DNA of 64,000 bases from Emticicia aquatilis. GTDB taxonomy: Bacteria > Bacteroidota > Bacteroidia > Cytophagales > Spirosomataceae. The notes under the pieces are model-generated. The model ran no database searches and was not told the origin of the DNA. It worked only from the letters and a program-made list of their open reading frames with translations. Where the stretch lies: positions 1-64,000 of the forward strand of contig NZ_BMKK01000002.1 of NCBI RefSeq assembly GCF_014644295.1. Direction: 5' to 3'. Within the stretch, counting starts at the first letter, position 1. Every line of letters begins with the position of its first letter. The position numbers were made by a program, and so were the translations under genes. Positions 25,427-33,652 of the stretch are shown here, piece by piece.

Positions 25427-26125
25427 TTAGCGTGTTAAGTTTTTATTGATTAGGGCAGTATTCTGAGAATCTGATAGTTTTTGATGAGTTTTTGTGCCTC
25501 CTTTTTCAAAAAAAGTGATGATACTCTTAAATTGATAAATGAGATATTGAGGCATTATTTGATTCATCAAAAATGAAGGGAAATATCCACCTTGATTTTC
25601 TCTATCAATCAATACCAATTGGCTTGTACCATCATCATTAGCCTCGAAAAGATGCCCGCCCCACCAATCAATTCGCTCAAAACCTTTTGGGACAGGAAGT
25701 TCTTCCCAAATAATTGACCTAAAGCTGGTCTGTAAGGTTTTATCATCTATTTTTATTGTCCATTGAATATACAAAAGGTCTCGTTTTGAAATAAAAGGCT
25801 TATTAGGGTTGAATTGTTGATAGATAATTTGGGTGTTTTCATCAATCACTTTTACTACATATCCCCCCGTGTATTCAGCTGTCCAATAATGATGATAATC
25901 AATCATTTTATTGGTAAAAATATCAAAAACTTCTTCATGACTGGCATCAACTTTGGGTAACCGCCATCTAAATAGGTCGTTTTTATCGTCGGGAAAGGGT
26001 CTTTGCCAAACGCTGATGCCACCCTTTGTGGTTCGTTCTTTCCAGCCTTCGTCATTAGTCATTAGGGCAAGGTCTTTATCCAACCATTTTTCCTTATTTA
26101 GTTTCCAATCTTCAAATGTTATCAT
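25427..26125 (-). CDS. START-domain lipid-binding-type protein
   Basis: A 232-residue protein with no signal peptide. The pattern WKERTTKGGISVWQRPFPDD, FRWRLPKVDASHEEVFDIF, SKRDLLYIQWT and a long C-terminal helix (PSFLMNQIMPQYLIYQFKSII) is that of StAR-related START domains, which bind a hydrophobic ligand in a helix-grip cavity. Bacterial members are little studied. It lies between a giant secreted protein upstream and a membrane protein downstream, all on the same strand. Confidence 0.7.
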   Translation of the reverse strand: MITFEDWKLNKEKWLDKDLALMTNDEGWKERTTKGGISVWQRPFPDDKNDLFRWRLPKVDASHEEVFDIFTNKMIDYHHYWTAEYTGGYVVKVIDENTQIIYQQFNPNKPFISKRDLLYIQWTIKIDDKTLQTSFRSIIWEELPVPKGFERIDWWGGHLFEANDDGTSQLVLIDRENQGGYFPSFLMNQIMPQYLIYQFKSIITFFEKGGTKTHQKLSDSQNTALINKNLTR

Positions 26126-26152
26126 AAGAAAGAAAATAAATAATATTGGGAT

Positions 26153-28855
26153 TTAGTTACACCCTTGAATTTGTGTTGTAAAAACACTACCAGATTGTGC
26201 TTCAAAACCTGTATTAAACAAAATATAATTGCCGGCTCTGTAAATAACTTTAGCAGGAGAAACTATTTTATTGGTGGCAGTAATGTCATTATTTGCAATC
26301 TGAATACTACTTCCACTTGTAATGTTTGAGGTAATCGTTAATGATGGAGTAGGAGTAGCAACCAAAACTAAAGTGCTGGCTGTTCGAGAGCTTTGACAAG
26401 CTCCGTTTTCACAACTTGAAAAATAGGTAGTATTTGAGGTTGGGCTTTGAACGAAATTATTACCCGTTCCTAAGGCTATTCCACCTGTTGCTTGATTATA
26501 CCAAGTGATAGTTCCAGAAGCACAAGTCGCAGTCAAGGTGATGTTTGTACCGCTACAAACCTCTGTTTTACTCACTAAAACATTTGTTGGAGCAGTTGTA
26601 GCAGTATTTATTGTTAGAGATGTAGTAGGTGAAGAAGCCGTTGGGGCTGTCGTACAAACTCCAGTTCCGACTGTCATTACACAAGAAATTGTGCCTGGTG
26701 AAGTACCAGCATCAGTATAAGTTGTACCTGTACCAACATTATTTCCATTCTTTATCCATTGATAGGTAGGGCTTGTTCCGCCATTGGTTGGAGTAGCTGT
26801 AAATGTTACACTTGAGCCTACACATGTTGGGTTTGTACCTGATGTTACAGCAATCGAAACAGAGGGAGTAGTACCAGTCAATGTAAATGTTCCAGTAGCC
26901 GATTGACCATCTGGATTGGTGGTTCTAACGGTATATGTACCTGGTGTTTTGCCTAAAGTGTTCACCATTGCGGTCATTTGTGTTACGGAATTAAATGTAA
27001 CCGAGTTAACCGTTATAGCCGAAGGTGATGTAATTGAAGCTGATAAACGATTAGTATAACCCGCACCTGGGTCGAAAAATTCTTGATTAGAGCCTGCTGT
27101 GGCAGTACCATTAATTGTCAAGGCTACGTTAGAGCCACAATTTGCACCAACTGGCAACGCAGCCGATAAAGTTTGAGGTGGGGCTGGAGCTTTTAATTGT
27201 ACAGCCCTTACACCATAGGAGTCAACATCGTTAGCGTACTGAGCAAACCCCCACAATGTCATGTTATCTTCTGGGTCAACCACAACCTGAGAATAATCAC
27301 CCCAACGTAAGACAGGTCCAGCGTCACCCGGTGGATTATAGGCACCAGCGGCTACGGTAGTTTGCGAAGGAGCTTGCATTACTCCACTTCCATCGGTTCT
27401 GTATCGACCAGCTACTTCAACATTAGGATAACTGGCAGCACCAGCCGAGTGCATGATTATACCAGCATGACCTTGCCCTGTGGCCGCAATGGCTGGAATG
27501 AAATAATTTTTTGGATTTGTGGCAGTTGCATCGAAAACTGTTCCGAATTGCACAACAGTAGGTGTGGTTGATAAATTTCCGATTTCATACCAACGGCTTC
27601 CATTTGCTCTTGCTGTATTGTTGGCCACTCCAGTAGTAGAGACATTCATATTATGGGTTGTCCATAGTGTACTTGCACCCGTAATTTTGTTCTTCATAAT
27701 CATGGCAGCAAAGAGCCTATCATCGAGTGCATCAAGTCTTTTAGTGGTGGGACTGGCTCCTTGATAAGGTACTGTTCTTGGCGATGAGGTGGTACTAACA
27801 TTTAAAGGAATATCAGCACTTATTGAAGGCACACCTCCTGAATAGGTAATTCGATGAAGCACTAAACGACTAAATACAGTGTTAGAAACACCTATGAAAT
27901 AGCCTTCAGTGGCATTTGGGTCGTCATTATCCACGCCTTGTGGAGTGAATACGTCTTTAGCTACACTACTATTACGGAAGGCCGTTGCTGTTAGAACAGG
28001 TGAAGCCTTCATCAAATCAGCTTTATTAATTACATACATATTACAACCTATAAATGGTTGTCCGTTAGCAGGAGCACCAAATAAATTTGCCCCGAGATAC
28101 AAAGAGTTTTTATCAACACCTAAAGTTGGGTAGTCATAAAAAGTATTATTATCGCCTGCTGGAGGAATAAGGTTATGTGCAATCTGAAAAAATGTAAAAC
28201 TGCTTGTATTTGTAATCGTTGGCCCACTACTTACTGCTATCAAAAGACGATTATTAACTTGTGAAGTATTTACCTCAATACATACAATAAACCAACGTTG
28301 ACTGAGGCGGTCGTATCGTATATGTAAATCGCTGGTGTAACTTCCTGCTGCTAAAACAGAACTAAAAAATACATCAGCATCCAGACTAAATGTATTTGCA
28401 AATGGCGTACTACCGTTGCCAGTTGCAGTCGTTGAGGCTGCCACAGTGACACCTGTTTTTGGAAAAACTTTCACGCTACCATTAACGGCAATGACTACTT
28501 GAGTTGGCCCAACAGCACCATTATTGTCTGGTGGGAATGCGATTGTTTCACTCAATAGTGTACCTAAAAAATTAGAATGTACTGTTTGCGTAGCAGCAGT
28601 TGCTCGGCCTTGGTTTGTACCTGTACCAGATGAAGCTGTATTAGGAGCAATGCGAAGACGTCTTTTATCGTTTTCAATTTCAACTTCTTTTTTTACACGA
28701 TACGGTCTTTCTGGTTTTAACTTCTCTAATCTTTGAAGCTCCAATAATTCATCTATTGTCATCACAATAGGTTTATCACTTTGAGCAAAAATTTGGGAAG
28801 TATTAAGAAAGAAAAATGCAACAAGGATACTAAATAGAGTAGATGATATTTTCAT
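26153..28855 (-). CDS. Large secreted protein with C-terminal Gly-Cys-X domain (1 of 5)
   Basis: A 900-residue exported protein. Signal peptide about 1-24 (FFFLNTSQIFAQS). Residues about 95-565 form a module beginning with PPDNNGAVGPTQVVIAVNGS and ending with LRWGDYSQVVVDPEDNMTLW, shared in pattern with the 1332-residue protein at 36618; it is probably a beta-propeller-like sheet domain. Then come two Ig/IPT-like domains (about 580-755), a Cys-containing Ig-like repeat (VLVSKTEVCSGTNITLTATC, about 762-830) and an 75-residue C-terminal domain (VSPAKVIYRAGNYILFNTGF) ending QGCN. That last domain is common to five proteins here and is probably a surface-sorting or anchoring signal (the type I know as the Gly-Cys-X-COOH or 3-coathanger-stack domain). 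Role of the protein unknown; likely cell surface. Confidence 0.78.
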   Translation of the reverse strand: MKISSTLFSILVAFFFLNTSQIFAQSDKPIVMTIDELLELQRLEKLKPERPYRVKKEVEIENDKRRLRIAPNTASSGTGTNQGRATAATQTVHSNFLGTLLSETIAFPPDNNGAVGPTQVVIAVNGSVKVFPKTGVTVAASTTATGNGSTPFANTFSLDADVFFSSVLAAGSYTSDLHIRYDRLSQRWFIVCIEVNTSQVNNRLLIAVSSGPTITNTSSFTFFQIAHNLIPPAGDNNTFYDYPTLGVDKNSLYLGANLFGAPANGQPFIGCNMYVINKADLMKASPVLTATAFRNSSVAKDVFTPQGVDNDDPNATEGYFIGVSNTVFSRLVLHRITYSGGVPSISADIPLNVSTTSSPRTVPYQGASPTTKRLDALDDRLFAAMIMKNKITGASTLWTTHNMNVSTTGVANNTARANGSRWYEIGNLSTTPTVVQFGTVFDATATNPKNYFIPAIAATGQGHAGIIMHSAGAASYPNVEVAGRYRTDGSGVMQAPSQTTVAAGAYNPPGDAGPVLRWGDYSQVVVDPEDNMTLWGFAQYANDVDSYGVRAVQLKAPAPPQTLSAALPVGANCGSNVALTINGTATAGSNQEFFDPGAGYTNRLSASITSPSAITVNSVTFNSVTQMTAMVNTLGKTPGTYTVRTTNPDGQSATGTFTLTGTTPSVSIAVTSGTNPTCVGSSVTFTATPTNGGTSPTYQWIKNGNNVGTGTTYTDAGTSPGTISCVMTVGTGVCTTAPTASSPTTSLTINTATTAPTNVLVSKTEVCSGTNITLTATCASGTITWYNQATGGIALGTGNNFVQSPTSNTTYFSSCENGACQSSRTASTLVLVATPTPSLTITSNITSGSSIQIANNDITATNKIVSPAKVIYRAGNYILFNTGFEAQSGSVFTTQIQGCN

Positions 28856-29118
28856 TGAAGTAGGTTTTTATCAAAAATATAAAAAATTGCTGCACATCTT
28901 TGAAATTTGTAAATAAAAGTTTTAGATTTTTAGTGAATGGTAAATTAATAAATTGTTAGTTATCAGATACTTGATGAATTTATTTTTCCTATGATACTCG
29001 ACGCTTACTATTATGACTTTTAATTAATACAAAAAACGTGATACATCTTTTATTTATAAGATATACCACGTTTGAAATTTTACTGTTCTAATCTGAATAT
29101 CGTATTTGGATAATAGAG

Positions 29119-31638
29119 TTAATTCCCACACCCACCAATCCTTGCCATGAAATTACTGCCACTTTTTGCTTCAAAGCCAGGGTTAAATGTAAGCGAATTC
29201 CCAGCCTTGTACGTTACGCTTGCAGGCGAGAATATTTTATTTGAAGCTGTAATCGTTGTATTTGCTATTTGGAATGAGTCAGTTGTAAAATTCGTTGTCA
29301 GATTCAGCACCGTTGAAGGCGTTCCGACCAAAACCAATTTTGTGGCAACCCTATCTCGTGCATAATTTACGGTTTCGCAGCCTACATAGTAAGTTGTATT
29401 GACACTTGGGTTTACTGTAACTGAACTGCCCACTGCCACGGGAAAACCACCCGATGAAACTGTGTACCAAGTTGGCGTAGTGCTGACTGGGCAATTTGCA
29501 GCGAGTGTAACGGGCGTACCTGTACAGACTTCTGTTTTATTTGCTAAAACCCCAGTTGGAGGTGGTGGAGCTGCAAATCCGACATTTGCAAAAATGCTTG
29601 ACCTTATCGTGGGTTCGCAAGCTGCATAAAATTCAAATTCGAGATTCGAGAAATTTACATCACTCGTCGGGAATCTTCTCGCAATATTTACATCATAATT
29701 TTCAACTCGGCAACTATTACGAGGAACAGTAAAAGTACCAAAAGAAGACCCAGAACTCCCTGCTGCCGAAATCAATAAATCGCTTGAATTTGATTGCGAA
29801 ACAAAACCTAAATTGTAAGAACGTGATTCATTAGAATTATTACAAAGTTTTATTTGAAATGCAGCTGGTGTTCCTAAAGACACGTTCTGTATTGTAGTAC
29901 TATTTTGTGCTGTTCCTATAATCTGAATAAGTGGTTGGTCTCTTTGATAACCTCCTTCGTAGGGGCAAGATGTTTTTGATTGTGTGGGGTCAAGTATAAA
30001 AATAGGCGTACCGTAGGTGGGGTCTTTTACAATTTTTATTCTTAAATTATCTCCATCATCGTTGTCTTGAAGGGTGTAAGCAATGGTCGTGGCAGTGTTT
30101 GTGGTATTAGTGATAGTTTGTCCGAGTGTTTTTTTTGTTTTAAACTCGTAGCCACCGTCAACACCAGAGCCTCCAAACTTAAATACAAAACTTAATCCGA
30201 CATTTGCTTCTAAAAAATAACTTGTTTCATAATAATCACTGGTAGCCACCGAAACTGTTGTTGAGTTTGTAAGTACAGCACCATTTCCTGTCAAAGTAAA
30301 TGGCTGACTTAGTACAACATTATTAGGGTTTGCGATATTGGCACTATCTTTTGCTAATACTTGCCTCCAAACTTTTATCTGATTCAAGGCTTCTTGTTTT
30401 GTTTTTTTTATGGCTGTGGTATTGGCAAGATTTTGAAGCGTCTGAATATCATCAATAATTTGTTTTTTTGTCTTATAAAATGGCGTGCCTGAACCTGGTA
30501 CTAAACCAAACATCAGAATTGAATCTTTTCTTACGGTTAAGGGTAATGTGCTTGAAACTTTCACATAAGGATAAACCCCAAAGGCTTTTGTGGAGGAGTA
30601 ACCCATATATATTGAGCCTTCGTTGGCAGGAGCTGATGAAGCAGTGGTTGAGATAGCATTTAGAATTGAAAGGCAGTTTTGCTTACCATTAGACTTTACA
30701 CTCGAACTGCCACCTCCAAATCCAGCCGATATCGTTGTGGTAAATTCAAAAGTAGTCTCAATAAACATACCTGCCGAACCCGCAATGCCGAGTGTTACGT
30801 CTAAATTTCCTGTGTTTGATGTTTCATTATTAATCGTTTCAGAAATGTTTCGACAGGTTTCTTGATTGGTTTGAAAAGTAACGGTGCTGCCATCGCCTGG
30901 CGGATTGTGTATAATAAGCTGCGGAACGGCAGGTTCATTAAAAGTACCCAGAATACTTACTGCATTTGGTTGAGTAATATCAACAGTCGGTCCTTCAATT
31001 ATGAATGGCAAGATTACAAGGTCATTAGCTCCACCCCCAAAAAATCCTGTACTTTCACCAAAATTTAAAACAATCCAGCCTTGAGTCCTTCCGACAGGAA
31101 ATGTATGAGTTACTGAAAAAGTGACATTACTACTAATTGAGGAAGTTAAATTTACAGTTCTATCATATAAACTGGTTTGTTCGTTTTTACCAATACCCAA
31201 TTTATCTCCAAATGCATTTACTAAACAATTTCTTGTTATATTATTTTGAGTCCCACTTGCCACTCTAATAGTAAATGTAACAGTGAACGGAACACCAGCT
31301 ACTGCTTTAAACTGATTGGCGATAGGAACGGCATTAAATGTTTGAGCAATAAGTGGGTCAACCGCAGCCCGAGAAGTCATATCAAGGTTAACTCCGTTAC
31401 TTGTAAAATTATAAATACCGCCCTTTACGGCATTATTGCCACCAACGCTGCCGGCTGTGCTACTTACAGTTAATACACCTCCTGTTGAATTACGACTGTC
31501 AGGTGAATTCAAAAATGGGTCTGTTCCATTATTGCCGATTGTATTTGTAATCCATTGGGCATTTGTAGTAATTGAATTGAATAAGATGCACCCTAAAAGT
31601 AAGATACCAAAAAGTGATTTAAAAAAATGAGTTTTCAT
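29119..31638 (-). CDS. Large secreted protein with C-terminal Gly-Cys domain (2 of 5)
   Basis: An 839-residue exported protein with signal peptide about 1-28 (ending SITTNAQ). The N-terminal 500 residues are beta-rich and of unknown family. Residues about 560-690 carry a Cys block (TKTSCPYEGGYQRDQP, then IKLCNN and NSCRVENYDVNIARRF, then YAACEPTI). An Ig-like domain (about 695-760, LANKTEVCTGTPVTLAANC) precedes the common C-terminal domain. It ends GGCGN rather than GCX, one residue longer than its relatives. It is a clear paralogue of the 811-residue protein at 33653; the C-terminal 300 residues are very similar. The two genes are separated by an AraC-type regulator. Confidence 0.78.
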   Translation of the reverse strand: MKTHFFKSLFGILLLGCILFNSITTNAQWITNTIGNNGTDPFLNSPDSRNSTGGVLTVSSTAGSVGGNNAVKGGIYNFTSNGVNLDMTSRAAVDPLIAQTFNAVPIANQFKAVAGVPFTVTFTIRVASGTQNNITRNCLVNAFGDKLGIGKNEQTSLYDRTVNLTSSISSNVTFSVTHTFPVGRTQGWIVLNFGESTGFFGGGANDLVILPFIIEGPTVDITQPNAVSILGTFNEPAVPQLIIHNPPGDGSTVTFQTNQETCRNISETINNETSNTGNLDVTLGIAGSAGMFIETTFEFTTTISAGFGGGSSSVKSNGKQNCLSILNAISTTASSAPANEGSIYMGYSSTKAFGVYPYVKVSSTLPLTVRKDSILMFGLVPGSGTPFYKTKKQIIDDIQTLQNLANTTAIKKTKQEALNQIKVWRQVLAKDSANIANPNNVVLSQPFTLTGNGAVLTNSTTVSVATSDYYETSYFLEANVGLSFVFKFGGSGVDGGYEFKTKKTLGQTITNTTNTATTIAYTLQDNDDGDNLRIKIVKDPTYGTPIFILDPTQSKTSCPYEGGYQRDQPLIQIIGTAQNSTTIQNVSLGTPAAFQIKLCNNSNESRSYNLGFVSQSNSSDLLISAAGSSGSSFGTFTVPRNSCRVENYDVNIARRFPTSDVNFSNLEFEFYAACEPTIRSSIFANVGFAAPPPPTGVLANKTEVCTGTPVTLAANCPVSTTPTWYTVSSGGFPVAVGSSVTVNPSVNTTYYVGCETVNYARDRVATKLVLVGTPSTVLNLTTNFTTDSFQIANTTITASNKIFSPASVTYKAGNSLTFNPGFEAKSGSNFMARIGGCGN

Positions 31639-31787
31639 GGGTATTTGCTCTAAAAAATAAATAATTTATTAGAACAAAAATAGGGAGCCTTTTTTTGAAA
31701 GACTTTTCGTATTGTGTCAAAAACTTTGTCTATTGTTGCATGGAGAGTGTTTTTGGAGGATTATTAAAAAGAGAAATCAAGAAAATA

Positions 31788-33545
31788 TCATTTCTCTTCC
31801 AAAATTGCTTCAATAACCTTGAAAAAATGCTCGAAACGAGGGTGAGATTTAAAAAACTTAGCTTTTCTAAAAAAAATATGGATAAACAACATTCTGCCTT
31901 CGTGTTGGTCAAGGGCTTTATCCCAATGATAATGACCCTTCTCAAAATCGCCCAACGCAATATAAAATTGTCCAATGTCATGATGCGAAATAGGATATCT
32001 ATCAGGGTTTGTTTCGAGTTCTGCCATCACTTTTTGTGCCTTTGCTGTTTGTCCTGAAAAAGTATAGGCAATTCCTTTAAAACACATCGTAAGGTAATTT
32101 GGGTAGAGCAGTGTAGCCTTCTCGATGGTTGGGATTAGTTCCTGAAACTGAAACCTTTCTAACAAAGCCAATGAACTAACATAATATCCTCCCCAAAAAT
32201 AGGGTTTAAAATCAATTATTTTCTGAGTCTGTACCAAGCACTCGTCCAAATTGCCTTCCCACCAATAACAAAAGGCGGCAGAAATTTGGTTAATCATTGC
32301 CAGCGGGTCTAAGTCTAAGGCTTTTGAAAAATGCTGATGAGCTAAATCAAATTTTCCAGAAAAACCCCAAAAGAAGCCATAGTAAAGATGCCCTTCAATT
32401 GAATTAGGATTTTTTGATAAGGCACTTTCAAAGATTTTACCCGCTGCCTTGAAGTCCCAATCATACCACATCTTCATGTGTGCATCACGGATTTGGTTTT
32501 CGGCACTGTCTGGGTCAAAGGCTAAAGCTTTTTGAATTGCTGTTTTAGCCTTTTCGATACTTTGCTTTGGTGGTACTTGAGCAAAAAACCATAATTGGAT
32601 ATAACAAGCAGCTATACTTGAATACACAGCGGCGTAATTGGGTTCGAGCAAAAGGGCTTCTTCAAAATAAGCGATGGCTTTATAAAACGCCTCTTTTCCT
32701 GAGAGCTTGTTATAGTAGAAAAGCCCTTTCAGATATAATTGATAGGCTTCGGTATTTTTTGTGTTGCGTTTGAGCAAAGTTTGCTTTTCATTACCGAAAA
32801 GTTTGATTTTTACTTCGTCCAAAATTGTCAATGAAATTTCATCTTGAATCTCAAAAACATCTTGTAAATCTCTGTCGAACTTCTCCGACCATAAATGAAA
32901 ACCATCTTCTACTTTTATCAATTGGGCGGTAATTCGTAATTTTTTGCCCGATTGCCTCACACTTCCTTCCAATATATAATTGACATTGAGCAAAGCACCA
33001 ATTTTTCGTAAATCAGTATTTTTATTCTTAAAACTGAACGAAGAGGTTCGCCCGACAACTTTAAGAGTAGGTACTTGGGCTAAGGCATTAATGATTTCTT
33101 CGGTTATTCCATCGCTGAAATACTCTTGCTCGATGTCGTTACTCATATTCACAAACGGCAAAACAGCAATTGACTGCCCCTGTGCATATTGTTTTTCTAC
33201 GTATTCGTTTTCTTCTATTAATTTTTTAAAATCACTTGGGCTGATGTCAAATTCTTCAAAGAAATACTTACTAAAATTTGATGGATTGGTAATTCCAACT
33301 GCATCGGCGACTTCGGAGATGCGTAATTGGGTAGTAGAAAGTAGTGATTTAGCCTTTTCGATTCTGATTTTACGAATGTAAAGGCTTATCGAAAGTTTGG
33401 TTTCTTCAATTAGAATTCGGTGCAGTTGCGAGCGACTAATGCCCAATTCTAAGCAAATAGTATCGGGAGAGAGTTCTGAATTGCTTAAATTTGTTTCAAT
33501 GAATTGGTTTAATTTTAGAATTAATCTTTTTTTTGAATCTGTCAT
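31788..33545 (-). CDS. AraC-type regulator fused to TolB-like and TPR domains
   Basis: A 585-residue one-component regulator. Residues 1-110 form an N-terminal AraC-type helix-turn-helix pair (ELGISRSQLHRILIEETKLS and ISEVADAVGITNPSNFSKYF). Residues about 125-265 form a TolB-N/FlgO-like domain (AVLPFVNMSNDIEQEYFSDG, YILEGSVRQSGKKLRI, WSEKFDRDLQDVFEIQDEIS). Residues about 280-560 are TPR repeats, with Ala/Leu/Tyr at TPR positions. This domain order resembles the sensor halves of class III adenylate-cyclase-like and CadC-like one-component regulators with the DNA-binding part swapped. It probably controls its neighbours, the paralogous secreted proteins on either side; inference from position. 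Confidence 0.8.
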   Translation of the reverse strand: MTDSKKRLILKLNQFIETNLSNSELSPDTICLELGISRSQLHRILIEETKLSISLYIRKIRIEKAKSLLSTTQLRISEVADAVGITNPSNFSKYFFEEFDISPSDFKKLIEENEYVEKQYAQGQSIAVLPFVNMSNDIEQEYFSDGITEEIINALAQVPTLKVVGRTSSFSFKNKNTDLRKIGALLNVNYILEGSVRQSGKKLRITAQLIKVEDGFHLWSEKFDRDLQDVFEIQDEISLTILDEVKIKLFGNEKQTLLKRNTKNTEAYQLYLKGLFYYNKLSGKEAFYKAIAYFEEALLLEPNYAAVYSSIAACYIQLWFFAQVPPKQSIEKAKTAIQKALAFDPDSAENQIRDAHMKMWYDWDFKAAGKIFESALSKNPNSIEGHLYYGFFWGFSGKFDLAHQHFSKALDLDPLAMINQISAAFCYWWEGNLDECLVQTQKIIDFKPYFWGGYYVSSLALLERFQFQELIPTIEKATLLYPNYLTMCFKGIAYTFSGQTAKAQKVMAELETNPDRYPISHHDIGQFYIALGDFEKGHYHWDKALDQHEGRMLFIHIFFRKAKFFKSHPRFEHFFKVIEAILEEK

Positions 33546-33652
33546 TTATAAGAATTCGCCAGCACCAGTAAGTAATAGTGCAAATTAAGTAAAAATCTTG
33601 AAAATCTCCCTCAATTAACAAGAAAATAAGAGAGATTTTCGTTGATTTTCAA

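Noticed and set aside
28856-29118. Hidden gene or RNA between two secreted-protein genes
   Set aside because: The 263-base gap is very AT-rich, has no ORF of note, no clear hairpin with a T-tract and no repeat; a -7-like TATTTTTG on the minus strand near 28880 lacks a partner.
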